Notes under the pieces: model-generated
What the model saw: the letters and a program-made list of their open reading frames with translations, nothing else
Database searches by the model: none
What the model was told of the DNA's origin: nothing
In this document: positions 34,575 through 44,394 of the stretch, in pieces
Layout: each line of letters starts with the position of its first letter
Numbering within the stretch: position 1 is the first letter of the stretch
Assembly (NCBI RefSeq): GCF_007829335.1
Contig: NZ_VIWO01000008.1
Location: 281,644 to 345,643 of the forward strand
DNA from: Chitinophaga polysaccharea
GTDB lineage: Bacteria; Bacteroidota; Bacteroidia; Chitinophagales; Chitinophagaceae
Direction: 5' to 3'
DNA: 64,000 nt
Position numbers and translations under genes: made by a program

Positions 34575-35897
34575 ATGAAAAAATGGTTCTCCCGCAGGGT
34601 ATCTATGATACTCCCCGGACTACTGCTGTCGCAGTACGGCTATGCCCAGCTTTCGCTGGGCGCCCAACTCCGGACTCGCACCGAATTGCGCGATGGACAA
34701 GCAGCGCCACAGGTACAAGGCGCCGCTCCGGCTTTTTTTACCTCCCAGCGCACCCGGCTCATCGCAGGATTTAATGCCTACCGGATTAAACTGGGACTAA
34801 CAGTACAGGACGTACGTGTATGGGGACAGGATGTATCCACCATTAACCGCACGACCACGCCCGACAACAATGGCTTTATGCTACATGAAGCCTGGGCCGA
34901 AATACTACTGACCGACACCATCGTAAAAAATAAGGCACTGTCACTGAAAATAGGCCGGCAGGAACTGGTATACGACGACAGCCGCCTGCTGGGCAACCTC
35001 GACTGGCTGCAACAGGGCCGGCGCCATGATGCCGCCGTGCTGAAATATGAAAGCAACAGCTGGGTGATGCACGCTGGTGCAGCTTTCAACCAGAACAAGG
35101 AAAATGCTTCTGGCACCCTGTACAATGCCACGCCTCCGGGTAATTACACGGCCAATACCAATGGGGGCAATGCCTATAAAAGCATGGAATTCCTGTACGT
35201 ATCCAGGAAGCTGCACGCAGGCACCCTGTCTTTCCTGTTCCTGGCCGACCAGTTCTCCAAATATCATACAGACAGTGTGGAACATGTAGCGGTAAAAGTA
35301 TGGGAACAAGGCACCCATCAGCGTATGACCACCGGTCTGTTTTATACACAACAGTTCAATCGCATCGCCTTCACCGCCGCCGCCTATCAACAGTTTGGTA
35401 CTAACGCCAACGGGCAAACGATAGATGCCCGCCTGTTGTCCGCCTCCTTCTTATATAGTGTAAGCCCGGCCTTCACCGCAGGTGCTGGCGTGGATTATAC
35501 CAATCCGGATTTTGACCCGTTGTACGGCACCCCGCATAAGTTCTGGGGTAATATGGATTATTTCTACGTAGCCAGTGGCTTTGGCAACAAAGGGTTACAG
35601 GATTACTATATCAAAACCCGGCTGAAATCCGGTAAGCGCTGGGCTTTCACCGGCGATGTACATGAGTTTTACAGCGCCGCCGCCATTGCAGGCATGTCGA
35701 AACAATTTGGTACAGAAGCAGATGTAACGGCCAACTACACCCTCACTAAGATGGTGGGCCTGGAGGCCGGCTACAGTCACTTCTGGAATACCAGTACGCT
35801 CACTTCTCCTGCGGTAAAAAATATCAGGAATGCTGCCAGTAACAGTAACTGGGCTTACCTGTCTGTCAACATCTGGCCTGAGTGGCTGATTAAATAA
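34575..35897 (+). CDS. Alginate export family outer-membrane barrel
   Basis: A beta-barrel protein of about 440 residues with a signal peptide (MKKWFSRRVSMILPGLLLSQYGYAQ). The pattern of alternating strands begins LSLGAQLRTRTELRDGQ and matches the AlgE-like alginate export family, which in Bacteroidota is assigned far from any alginate gene. No alginate synthesis gene is present. Between nirD and the nitrate transporter gene, the simplest reading is an outer-membrane route for nitrate or nitrite, by inference only. The ATG at 34575 was preferred to 34542 for the clean signal peptide. Confidence 0.82.
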   Translation: MKKWFSRRVSMILPGLLLSQYGYAQLSLGAQLRTRTELRDGQAAPQVQGAAPAFFTSQRTRLIAGFNAYRIKLGLTVQDVRVWGQDVSTINRTTTPDNNGFMLHEAWAEILLTDTIVKNKALSLKIGRQELVYDDSRLLGNLDWLQQGRRHDAAVLKYESNSWVMHAGAAFNQNKENASGTLYNATPPGNYTANTNGGNAYKSMEFLYVSRKLHAGTLSFLFLADQFSKYHTDSVEHVAVKVWEQGTHQRMTTGLFYTQQFNRIAFTAAAYQQFGTNANGQTIDARLLSASFLYSVSPAFTAGAGVDYTNPDFDPLYGTPHKFWGNMDYFYVASGFGNKGLQDYYIKTRLKSGKRWAFTGDVHEFYSAAAIAGMSKQFGTEADVTANYTLTKMVGLEAGYSHFWNTSTLTSPAVKNIRNAASNSNWAYLSVNIWPEWLIK

Positions 35898-35914
35898 CCC
35901 GAAAAATTACTACT

Positions 35915-37204
35915 ATGGCTGCTCCGCTAGATAAAATAAAACTCTTTAGTCTGAATACCATACAGATGCGCACGTTTCACATAACGTGGCTGATGTTTTT
36001 CGTTTGCTTCTTCGGTTGGTTTGGCCTCGCGCCGTTGATGCCAACCATCCGTACCGACCTGGGACTCAGCAAAGCACAGGTAGGCAATATTATTATTGCT
36101 TCTGTATCGGGTACCATCATTGCCCGGTTAATCATAGGCCGGCTCTGTGATACCTGGGGACCGCGCAAAACAGCCATCCGGCTGCTGCTGGTAGGTTCCA
36201 TTCCGGTGTTCCTGGTGGGACTATCGAGAGACTATACCTCTTTCCTGCTATTTCGTTTAGCCATCAGCGTGATCGGTGGGTCTTTTGTGATCACGCAGTT
36301 TCATACTTCCCTGATGTTTGCACCGTCCATCAAAGGCACTGCCAACGCCATTACCGGCGGATGGGGTAATTTGGGTGGCGGTGTTACCAACATGGTGATG
36401 CCCGTAATTTTTGCCGCAATCGTCGGTTTTGGTTACAGTAATGCTTCGGCCTGGCGATATGCGATGATAGTACCGGGACTGATGATGCTGGGGGTAGCCT
36501 ATTTATATTATCGTTTCACCAAAGATACGCCCAATGGCAACTTTGATGAAATCGGTCATCACCGCAAAAACGGAAAAACAGACTGGTCGATATTGGCCGA
36601 CTGGCGTATCTGGGCACTCACCCTGGCATATGGGATGTGCTTCGGTATGGAAATTACTTTCGACAATGTGGCGTCGCTGCATTTCGTGGATACCTTTCAT
36701 CTTTCTCAAGGCAGCGCGGGGTTCTGGGCGGGCATATTTGGTTTTATGAACCTTTTTGCCCGGGCATTGGGTGGCATTATATCAGACAAAGTAGGCGCTA
36801 AATCAGGCATGAAAGGCAAAGGATGGCTCCTGGCCCTGATGCTGCTGGCGGAAGGAATCGGATTATTATTATTTGCCCAGGCAGGCTCGCTGGTGATCGC
36901 CATTATGGCGATGCTGAGTTTTGCCCTGTTTCTCAAGATGGCCAATGGTGCTACCTACGGCATTGTGCCTTTTATCAATGAAAAAAATGCGGGACTGGTC
37001 AGCGGTATCGTAGGAGCCGGTGGCAATATGGGGGGCATGTTATTCGGATTCCTGTTTAAATCAGACAGCATCACCTACGTACAGGCGTTTACGTATATCG
37101 GATTTATCGTGATCGGCGTTTCCTGCATCGTGATGCTGACAAGATTTGTTCGCCAACCGGCCACCAGCGAAGCACCGGTGAATGCGCCCGTAGCAGTATC
37201 CTAA
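35915..37204 (+). CDS. narK: NarK-type nitrate/nitrite transporter (MFS)
   Basis: A 429-residue, 12-span inner-membrane transporter of the nitrate/nitrite porter family. The two nitrate signature motifs are visible as GGWGNLGGGVTNMVMP and GIVGAGGNMGGMLFGF. The first MFS loop reads GRLCDTWGPRKT. It starts 17 bases after the porin stop codon and ends 20 bases before the nitrate reductase, so it is well inside the operon. It brings nitrate to the cytoplasm for the reductase that follows. Confidence 0.94.
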   Translation: MAAPLDKIKLFSLNTIQMRTFHITWLMFFVCFFGWFGLAPLMPTIRTDLGLSKAQVGNIIIASVSGTIIARLIIGRLCDTWGPRKTAIRLLLVGSIPVFLVGLSRDYTSFLLFRLAISVIGGSFVITQFHTSLMFAPSIKGTANAITGGWGNLGGGVTNMVMPVIFAAIVGFGYSNASAWRYAMIVPGLMMLGVAYLYYRFTKDTPNGNFDEIGHHRKNGKTDWSILADWRIWALTLAYGMCFGMEITFDNVASLHFVDTFHLSQGSAGFWAGIFGFMNLFARALGGIISDKVGAKSGMKGKGWLLALMLLAEGIGLLLFAQAGSLVIAIMAMLSFALFLKMANGATYGIVPFINEKNAGLVSGIVGAGGNMGGMLFGFLFKSDSITYVQAFTYIGFIVIGVSCIVMLTRFVRQPATSEAPVNAPVAVS

Positions 37205-37224
37205 CTCATTTTTAAAATTCCGGC

Positions 37225-40200
37225 ATGCAAGCAACATTCAAAACCACCTGTTGTTATTGTGGGGTAGGTTGTGGTATCGTAGTAGAAAAAGACCGGCAAG
37301 GTAAGCTGCATGTAGCAGGTGATAAAACGCACCCGGTAAATAAGGGTATGCTTTGTTCCAAAGGTATGAACCTGCACTATACGGTAATGGATACTTCCGA
37401 CCGGCTGCTGTATCCTGAAATGCGCTATCACCGGGATCTTCCGAGGAAAAGAGTGAGCTGGGACCAGGCATTGGAAAGAACTGCTGCCGTATTTGCCGCC
37501 ATCATAAAACAACATGGTCCCGATGCCGTAGCTTTCTACGCATCGGGGCAGTGTTTAACAGAGGAATACTATGTGGTAAATAAGCTGATCAAAGGATTTA
37601 TTGGCAGCAATAACATCGATACCAATTCCCGCTTATGTATGAGCAGCGCGGTAGCTGCCTATAAGATGGCCCTGGGAGAAGATGCCGTACCCGGCACCTA
37701 CGATGATATAGAACAAGCTGATTGCATTTTTGTAGCCGGCGCCAACCCCGCCTGGTGCCATCCCATTTTATGGCGCCGGGTAGAAGCCGCCAGGGCCGCC
37801 AACCCGGCGATGAAAATCATAGTTAGCGATCCGCGGATTACCCAAAGCTGTGCGATAGCTGACCTGCACCTGCAGGTAAATCCCGGTACCGACATCGTTT
37901 TACACCATGCCATTGGCCGTGCGCTCATCACCGCCGGTCATACCAACAGCCAGTTTATCCAGGCACATACCAATGGTTACGATCAGTACAAGGATATTGT
38001 GATGGAACGCAGCATAGAGGAAGCTGCTGCCATTTGTGGTATTACCCCGGGGGAGATATATACCGCAGCGGACTATATCGGCAACGCCACCGGCTTCATG
38101 ACTTTCTGGACCATGGGACTGAATCAAAGTGTGGTTGGTGTGAACAAAAATCTGAGTTTGATCAATCTGCACCTGATCACCGGCCATATCGGTAAGCCCG
38201 GCAGCGGGCCATTTTCATTAACCGGTCAGCCTAATGCCATGGGCGGTCGGGAGGTAGGTGGTTTATCCAACCTGTTGCCCGCCCACCGCGTACTCAGCAA
38301 TCCCCTGCACCGGGCAGAAGTACAGGCCTTCTGGGGAGGTACCACCCTGTCGGATAAACCGGGACTTACCGCCACGGAAATGTTTACCGCATTGAACGAC
38401 GGCCGCTTGAAAGCCATCTGGATCATGTGTACCAATCCGCTGGTAAGCCTGCCGGATGTACGCTTTGCAGAAGCCGCGCTGCAAAAGGCAAAATTTGTAG
38501 TGGTGCAGGAAATTTCCAACAAGCCGGAAACCCTGCGTTACGCCGATGTAGTGCTGCCTGCCGCCGCATGGACAGAAAAAGAAGGCACCATGACAAACGC
38601 CGAAAGACGCATCAGCTATCTGACCAAAATTACCGATGCCCCCGGAGAAGCATTACCGGATGCGGAAATTATCTGTCGCTTTGCCCAAAAGATGGGGTAT
38701 CACGGTTTCGACTATACGAATATGTCAGCAATCTATGATGAACATTGTCGCCTCACCGCCGGTACCCACATCGACATCAGTCACCTGAACTATAGCACCC
38801 TTAAAGCAAAGCGCAGTGTACAATGGCCATACCATACCGGCAGTGGCACTCCCCGCCTGTTTGAAGATCATGCATTTTATACACCGGATCAGCGCGCGAT
38901 TATCCATAGCTTTGACGACGCGAATCACTCGGAACCGCTCAGTCCCGAACGCCCGCTGATACTCACTACCGGCCGTATACGCGACCAGTGGCACACCATG
39001 AGTAAAACCGGCAAGGTGAGCAAACTAAAACAACATATTGCCTCCTCTTTCCTGGAAATACACCCCGAAGATGCCCGGCAGCGCCACATCAAAGAAGGCG
39101 ATATTGTAACGGTGAGCAATGAACGGGGAAATGTGCGGGTAAAAGCACAGCTCAGCAGCAGCATCAAACAGGGCGTAGTTTTCTTACCCATGCACTGGGG
39201 CAAAATTTTAAACAGCGATCTGCATCGCGCCAATAACCTCACCAACCACTTACTGGATCCTATTTCCAAGCAACCAGATTTTAAATATTCGGCCGTACAG
39301 GTACAACGCTACCAGAAGCCAAGACAAAAGATAGTGATCATAGGCGCCGGGGCCGGGGCCTGTGGTTTTGTGAAATCGTACCGGGAGTTGAATACCACCG
39401 ATGAAATCGTGGTGTTCAGCAAGGAAAACTTGCCGTTTTACAACCGGGTAATGCTGCCCGATTATATCAGCGGCACCCAGGCATGGAAGCAGCTGGTGAA
39501 AATGACCCGCCAGGAAGAAGGCGCACACCGCATTACGCTGCATCGCGGGGTGAGCATTACTCATATAGACCGCAGCAACAAACAGGTAACAGACAGTAAC
39601 GGCCACGTACATACGTATGACATACTCCTGATGGCTACCGGCAGCCGGGCAGCCACCCTACGCGATATTCCGCCTATTCCCGGCATCTTCACCATGCGTA
39701 CCCGCATGGATGCCGATGCCTTCAAACAACATATACATCCTTCCGGAGGGAAGGTAATGATCGTGGGTGGTGGCTTATTAGGGATAGAGCTGGCAGCATC
39801 TCTCAAAGAAATTAATATAGACGTAGGCGTTATACAGCGTACTTCCCGGCTCATGGACCGGCAGCTCGATACGCTGGGAGGGCAACTCCTGTACGAAGAG
39901 CTCACCGACCGCGGTATCGACATTATTTACAACGATGAAATAGACCGGTTCATCGGGCAAACCCAGCTGGAAGGTATTCGTATGAAAAGTGGCGTGTACA
40001 TTCCCTGCCAGGCAGTGGTGATGAGCATAGGCACCGTGCCCAATATAGAACTCGCGCAGGCGGCTCAATTGCAGTGCAACCGGGGCGTAGTGGTAAATGA
40101 ATACCTGCAAACCAGCGATCCGGATATTTATGCCATTGGCGAAATGGCGGCTTTCAATGGGGTATTGTATGGCATCACCGCGGCTGCCGAGCAACAGGCT

Positions 40201-40728
40201 GCCGTGGTAGCCCAATATCTCAACGGCGATATCAGCCAGTATTACCAGGGATCTCTCTTCATGAATATCCTGAAGATGCATGGTACCGACCTCTGCTCAC
40301 TGGGCATGGTAGAAACACCTAAGGATCCGGCTTATGAAGAAGTAGTGTTTATCGACAAGGCCAAACGCTATTATAAGAAATGTATTATACACCAGGACAA
40401 GCTTGTAGGCGCTATATTGATAGGGGACAAATCCGAGTTCATTGAATTCAGGGACCTCATCCAGCAGCGGATTGAGCTGTCGGATAAAAGGCTGGAGTTA
40501 TTACGCTCCGGGAAAAAAGGTACGCCGGTGATCGGCAAGCTGGTATGCTCCTGCGGTAATGTGGGAGAAGGGAATATTTTGGAGAAAATTAAAAGCGGCT
40601 GTCATACCCTGCCGGCTTTATGCCAGGCCACTGGCGCCGGCATGGGCTGTGGTAGCTGTAAACCGGAGGTAAAAGCATTACTGGAAAAATCTATTGCTAA
40701 AACAACCACCGAATTGGTATCATCATGA
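37225..40728 (+). CDS. Assimilatory nitrate reductase fused to FAD oxidoreductase and BFD domain
   Basis: A 1167-residue protein joining two usual subunits. Residues 1-690 are the molybdenum catalytic subunit: [4Fe-4S] ligands Cys9, Cys12, Cys16 and Cys44 (CYCGVGCGI; MLCSKG), Mo-binding Cys138 in NTNSRLCMSSAVAAYK, and a C-terminal molybdopterin dinucleotide-binding domain. Residues about 698-1085 are a NirB/NasB-like FAD/NAD domain (KIVIIGAGAGACGFVKSYRE; VMIVGGGLLGIELAASLKE). Residues about 1095-1160 are a [2Fe-2S] BFD-like domain (LVCSCGNVGEGN; GMGCGSCKPEVK). In Bacillus the flavoprotein and catalytic parts are separate proteins (NasB, NasC). The gene end overlaps the rubredoxin gene by 4 bases. 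Confidence 0.93.
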   Translation: MQATFKTTCCYCGVGCGIVVEKDRQGKLHVAGDKTHPVNKGMLCSKGMNLHYTVMDTSDRLLYPEMRYHRDLPRKRVSWDQALERTAAVFAAIIKQHGPDAVAFYASGQCLTEEYYVVNKLIKGFIGSNNIDTNSRLCMSSAVAAYKMALGEDAVPGTYDDIEQADCIFVAGANPAWCHPILWRRVEAARAANPAMKIIVSDPRITQSCAIADLHLQVNPGTDIVLHHAIGRALITAGHTNSQFIQAHTNGYDQYKDIVMERSIEEAAAICGITPGEIYTAADYIGNATGFMTFWTMGLNQSVVGVNKNLSLINLHLITGHIGKPGSGPFSLTGQPNAMGGREVGGLSNLLPAHRVLSNPLHRAEVQAFWGGTTLSDKPGLTATEMFTALNDGRLKAIWIMCTNPLVSLPDVRFAEAALQKAKFVVVQEISNKPETLRYADVVLPAAAWTEKEGTMTNAERRISYLTKITDAPGEALPDAEIICRFAQKMGYHGFDYTNMSAIYDEHCRLTAGTHIDISHLNYSTLKAKRSVQWPYHTGSGTPRLFEDHAFYTPDQRAIIHSFDDANHSEPLSPERPLILTTGRIRDQWHTMSKTGKVSKLKQHIASSFLEIHPEDARQRHIKEGDIVTVSNERGNVRVKAQLSSSIKQGVVFLPMHWGKILNSDLHRANNLTNHLLDPISKQPDFKYSAVQVQRYQKPRQKIVIIGAGAGACGFVKSYRELNTTDEIVVFSKENLPFYNRVMLPDYISGTQAWKQLVKMTRQEEGAHRITLHRGVSITHIDRSNKQVTDSNGHVHTYDILLMATGSRAATLRDIPPIPGIFTMRTRMDADAFKQHIHPSGGKVMIVGGGLLGIELAASLKEINIDVGVIQRTSRLMDRQLDTLGGQLLYEELTDRGIDIIYNDEIDRFIGQTQLEGIRMKSGVYIPCQAVVMSIGTVPNIELAQAAQLQCNRGVVVNEYLQTSDPDIYAIGEMAAFNGVLYGITAAAEQQAAVVAQYLNGDISQYYQGSLFMNILKMHGTDLCSLGMVETPKDPAYEEVVFIDKAKRYYKKCIIHQDKLVGAILIGDKSEFIEFRDLIQQRIELSDKRLELLRSGKKGTPVIGKLVCSCGNVGEGNILEKIKSGCHTLPALCQATGAGMGCGSCKPEVKALLEKSIAKTTTELVSS

Positions 40729-42182
40729 CAAAACATAGCCATACCCTGTCTGTTAATTTCACCGGTGGCATTATATCACCGGGCTTCTTGCTGGAGTTGC
40801 TCGAAACCGCTACCGATGCGCAGGCTACCCATGTACGTTTTGGACTAAGGCAACAGCTGTTGATAGATATTCCTGATAAACATCTCGACACTTTCAAACA
40901 AGCGTGTACGGCCAAACAGATTTTTTTTGCTACGCAGCCCAATATGATGAGCGCCTATCCGGCGGCAGGCATCTTTGTACAAAACAGCTGGCTCAGCGAA
41001 GGTATTTACAAAGATGTGTTTAACCTTTTTGAAGAAATGCCGTCGCTCAAAGTGAATATCTGCGATAGCGGACAAACATTTGTACCGCTGTTTACCGGGC
41101 ATATCAACTGGATCACGTCTTCGTATACCCATTACTGGTACCTGTACCTGCGCTTGCCTGGCAGTCAACAATTATATGTATGGCCCGAACTCATCTACAC
41201 CAATCATATTGCCGAAGTAAGCAAAGCGGTGGAATCATTCCTGCTGGCTGGCCATTCGCCGGAGCAGGCTTATGCCACGGTGAAGGACAGCTTATCGTAC
41301 ATCTCCCGTGCTAAAGACCGCGACCTCGATTTACCGGCCTTTCATCTCCCCTACTACGAAGGATTTAATAAATACGACAACAACTACTGGCTGGGCATTT
41401 ACCGGCGGGATGAAGATTTCCCTATCGACTTTCTGAAAGAAGTATGTACTATTTGCCTGGAAACCCGCACGGGTCAACTTTATGCTACTCCCTGGAAATC
41501 GCTGATCATCAAAAATATTGATGCGCGGCATCGCCCTTTGTGGGATTACGTATTGGGTAAACATGGTATCAATGTACGTCATGCAGCCAATGAGCTGAAC
41601 TGGCAGGTAGAAGATAATTGCGAAGATGGGCTCATATTGAAGCGGCATGTTATCCGGTATTTTGACACCGCCGATGTACGTACCTATGGGCTTTGTTTCA
41701 GTGTAAGAGTGAGGCATCCTGCCAGTCTTTTTGGTACGGTAGTTATCCGGCGGCAGGAAAATAAATACGGCAGCAAACTGAAGTACATGCAGCGGTATGA
41801 TATCCTGTATACGGCAGATTACAACGCCAATTCGGCGCAGCTGATGGTATACCGGGAGGCGGTAACCAAAGAACAGTTGGGGCCCTATATTGTGGCGTTG
41901 TGCAAAACTTTTTATGAGCAGCGTAGCGCCGCCAACGTATTGCAGCATTATGTAACCGAGCAGGCCTCACTAACAGTGCATGCAGTGGAAGAAAAGCAAG
42001 TATATCAATGCACCACCTGTCTTACTGTGTACGATGAAGCGGTAGGCGATGCAGAACAGGGCGTGGCAGCGGGCACCCCGTTTACCAGCTTACCAGCTGA
42101 CTATGGCTGTTCCATATGCGCCGCGCCGGTGGCGGATTTCACGATGGTCCGGGAATCCACGCTGCTGGCACAGCCTGCTTAA
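40725..42182 (+). CDS. Siroheme-reductase-like protein with C-terminal rubredoxin
   Basis: A 485-residue protein. The last 60 residues are a rubredoxin: CTTC and CSIC are the four iron ligands, around YDEAVGD and PADYGC. The first 420 residues resemble the ferredoxin-like halves of nitrite/sulfite reductases twice: FTGGIISPGFLLELLETA with VRFGLRQQLLIDIPD near the start, and IYRRDEDFPIDFLKEV with LYATPWKSLIIKNI near residue 225. The siroheme/[4Fe-4S] ligand motifs (C-x5-C and C-x3-C), clear in NirB, are absent. It is translationally coupled (ATGA) to the nitrate reductase and is most simply an electron-transfer partner; its own catalysis is doubtful. Confidence 0.8.
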   Translation: MTKHSHTLSVNFTGGIISPGFLLELLETATDAQATHVRFGLRQQLLIDIPDKHLDTFKQACTAKQIFFATQPNMMSAYPAAGIFVQNSWLSEGIYKDVFNLFEEMPSLKVNICDSGQTFVPLFTGHINWITSSYTHYWYLYLRLPGSQQLYVWPELIYTNHIAEVSKAVESFLLAGHSPEQAYATVKDSLSYISRAKDRDLDLPAFHLPYYEGFNKYDNNYWLGIYRRDEDFPIDFLKEVCTICLETRTGQLYATPWKSLIIKNIDARHRPLWDYVLGKHGINVRHAANELNWQVEDNCEDGLILKRHVIRYFDTADVRTYGLCFSVRVRHPASLFGTVVIRRQENKYGSKLKYMQRYDILYTADYNANSAQLMVYREAVTKEQLGPYIVALCKTFYEQRSAANVLQHYVTEQASLTVHAVEEKQVYQCTTCLTVYDEAVGDAEQGVAAGTPFTSLPADYGCSICAAPVADFTMVRESTLLAQPA

Positions 42183-42230
42183 TGTCGGATATACCCTTAA
42201 AAAGAGCGCCGGAGTTTCCCGGGGTTTGTC

Positions 42231-42238
42231 TAATTTTG
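42231..42238 (+). promoter_or_regulatory. Candidate -7 promoter element for MFS gene
   Basis: TAATTTTG matches the TAnnTTTG consensus, 20 bases before the ATG at 42259. It suggests that the MFS gene has its own promoter and is not part of the nitrate operon. Confidence 0.45.
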
Positions 42239-42258
42239 CATCCTTCAGTACGCAGATC

Positions 42259-43416
42259 ATGTTAGCAAATATTCACAACGAAACCGATGCCAGACAGTAC
42301 AGGATTGCCACTTCCGTATTCTTCTTCATTTCCGGATTAGGTTATTCATCCTGGGCATCCAGGATTCCCTCTATACAGCAGCAATTACATTTAAATGAGG
42401 CCCAGCTGGGAGCAGTGTTATTTGCCTTGCCGATAGGACTGATGCTCACGATGCCTATCACCGGTAAATTGTTGGGGAGCTTCAGCAGTCGCAAGATCAT
42501 GGTTTTTGGGGCGATGATATTCAACATCGTACTGAGTTTGCCGGGATTTACCACCAACATCTGGCAGCTGGCCCTGGTATTATTCTGTTTCGGGTCGGCC
42601 CGCAACCTGCTCAATCTCTCCATGAATGCGCAAGCTGTACAGGTACAGCATTTATATCCACAGTCGATCATGACCACCTTCCATGGGATCTGGAGCGTAG
42701 CCGGGTTTACCGGCGCGGCTATCGGCTACCTGATGGTGAGCATGAATATAGCGCCTTCCTGGCACCTGCTGATCGTAAGCGTATTACTACTGATTTTCAC
42801 GATATATTATACCCCCAAAACCTTCCCCGACCAGCCGGTAAAAGAAACCGTGAAACGGGCGGCCTTTGCACTACCCGACAAGTCATTGCTAAAGTACTCG
42901 CTGATCTGTTTTGCCTGTATGGCCACAGAAAACACCATGTACGACTGGAGCGGGCTATATTTTGAAAAAGTAGTAGGCGCCAGCAAATCTACCGCAGTAG
43001 CCGCCTTCGTGATATACATGGTGGCCATGACTACCGGCCGTTTTGCCGGCGACCGCCTGGTAAAAAAATTAGGGATCAAACCCATCCTGCTATATAGTGG
43101 TTGGTTTATTTTAAGTGGCTTATTACTCACCATCCTCCTGCCCTACCCGGTTCCCGCAGGTATCGGATTTATACTGGCCGGCTTAGGCGTAGCCTGTGTG
43201 GTACCGTTGGTATTCAGCCTGGCGGGTAAGTCCAAAAGCGCCAACAGTGGGCAAACGCTGGCATCTATCTCCACCATTGGCTACCTGGGCTTCCTGGTAG
43301 TGCCTCCGCTGGTGGGCTTTGTAGCCCAGGCCACCAGCCTGCGTTGGTCATTTGCTATCATGGCGTTATGCGGACTCCTGATTGTATGGATGGTAAAGGG
43401 TATCAAGGCAGAATAG
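42259..43416 (+). CDS. MFS transporter
   Basis: A 385-residue, 12-span major facilitator protein. It starts MLANIHNETDARQYRIATSV, with the span FFFISGLGYSSWASRIPSIQ; the GRFAGDRLVKKLG loop is the second-half MFS signature. The overall look is close to the FucP/YbjJ-like group. The open frame extends back to 42049 inside the rubredoxin gene, but the ATG at 42259, just after a promoter-like TAATTTTG, is the sensible start. Substrate unknown. Confidence 0.87.
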   Translation: MLANIHNETDARQYRIATSVFFFISGLGYSSWASRIPSIQQQLHLNEAQLGAVLFALPIGLMLTMPITGKLLGSFSSRKIMVFGAMIFNIVLSLPGFTTNIWQLALVLFCFGSARNLLNLSMNAQAVQVQHLYPQSIMTTFHGIWSVAGFTGAAIGYLMVSMNIAPSWHLLIVSVLLLIFTIYYTPKTFPDQPVKETVKRAAFALPDKSLLKYSLICFACMATENTMYDWSGLYFEKVVGASKSTAVAAFVIYMVAMTTGRFAGDRLVKKLGIKPILLYSGWFILSGLLLTILLPYPVPAGIGFILAGLGVACVVPLVFSLAGKSKSANSGQTLASISTIGYLGFLVVPPLVGFVAQATSLRWSFAIMALCGLLIVWMVKGIKAE

Positions 43417-43503
43417 CGGAAAACCATTTTTGGTGAAGCGCAACTTAATTTCTAATTTTTAGCGGCATTAGTAGTCAATCTTGTTACCTATCACCCGAAA
43501 TTT

Positions 43504-44361
43504 ATGGAACAAAACAACTACCCAGCAGCACCAGATAATACCGCCGTGCGCGTGGCTTTGTGGAGAGCCTTACATGTAGTCATCGATGCGCCGCCGCATA
43601 TCCTGGAAGACACTATAGGATTACAGCTCATTGCACCGGATCCCAACTGGCGTGAACGGCCCGATATGGATCCCGTTTTCACCCGGGGGCTAAGGGCTTC
43701 TATTGTAGGCAGGGCCAGGTTTATAGAAGACCTGCTCATCGAACAGCATAAAAAGGGCGTTACCCAGTATGTGCTCCTCGGCGCCGGCCTCGACACCTTT
43801 GCGCAACGCAGACCAGATATTGCCTCCCAACTCCGGATATACGAAATAGATCAACCGGGTACCCAGGCCTGGAAACAACGGCGCCTTGAGGAACTGGGAT
43901 TCCACCTCCCCGATTCATTGCAGTTTGTACCGGTCAACTTCGAAATATCTTCCTGGTGGGAGGAATTGACCGCCGCGGGATTTGATACCGGTCAACCTGC
44001 TGTAGTAGCCTGTACCGGCGTTAGTATGTATCTTACCCAGGAAGCTATTGCGGCCACCCTGCACCAGGTAGCGCAACTCGCCAAAGGGTCTATACTGGCC
44101 ATGACTTTCCTATTGCCATCAGAATTACTGGCGGAAGCAGACAGGCCGTTGCTGGATATCGCTAAAAAAGGCGCTGCCGCCGCAGGTACTCCTTTTCTCA
44201 GTTTCTTTGCGCCCGGCGAAATCGCCGCAGCAGCCCGCAGCGCAGGGTTCAAACATGTAGCAATCGTTAACACCGAAAATATCACCGAACAATACTTTAC
44301 CGGCAGATCAGATGACTTACGTCCCATTACCGGCGAAGAATTCCTGTTGGCTGTTACCTGA
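43504..44361 (+). CDS. Class I SAM-dependent methyltransferase (TIGR00027/LCMT-like)
   Basis: A 285-residue methyltransferase. The SAM loop is YVLLGAGLDTFAQRRP and the strand 2 acidic residue is in IYEIDQPGTQAWK; ACTGVSMYLTQEAI is the usual family motif after strand 4. It ends with the strand HVAIVNTENITEQYF. Such proteins are often annotated as O-methyltransferases of unknown substrate. It stands alone before a hairpin terminator. It is a full-length comparison for the short relative at 25462. Confidence 0.9.
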   Translation: MEQNNYPAAPDNTAVRVALWRALHVVIDAPPHILEDTIGLQLIAPDPNWRERPDMDPVFTRGLRASIVGRARFIEDLLIEQHKKGVTQYVLLGAGLDTFAQRRPDIASQLRIYEIDQPGTQAWKQRRLEELGFHLPDSLQFVPVNFEISSWWEELTAAGFDTGQPAVVACTGVSMYLTQEAIAATLHQVAQLAKGSILAMTFLLPSELLAEADRPLLDIAKKGAAAAGTPFLSFFAPGEIAAAARSAGFKHVAIVNTENITEQYFTGRSDDLRPITGEEFLLAVT

Positions 44362-44368
44362 CAATAAT

Positions 44369-44394
44369 AAACCCGCCCAAAAAAGGACGGGTTT
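44369..44394 (+). terminator. Hairpin terminator after methyltransferase gene
   Basis: The arms aaacccg and cgggttt pair, with an inner cc/gg, 7 bases after the stop codon. Only a short T-run is present. Confidence 0.6.
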
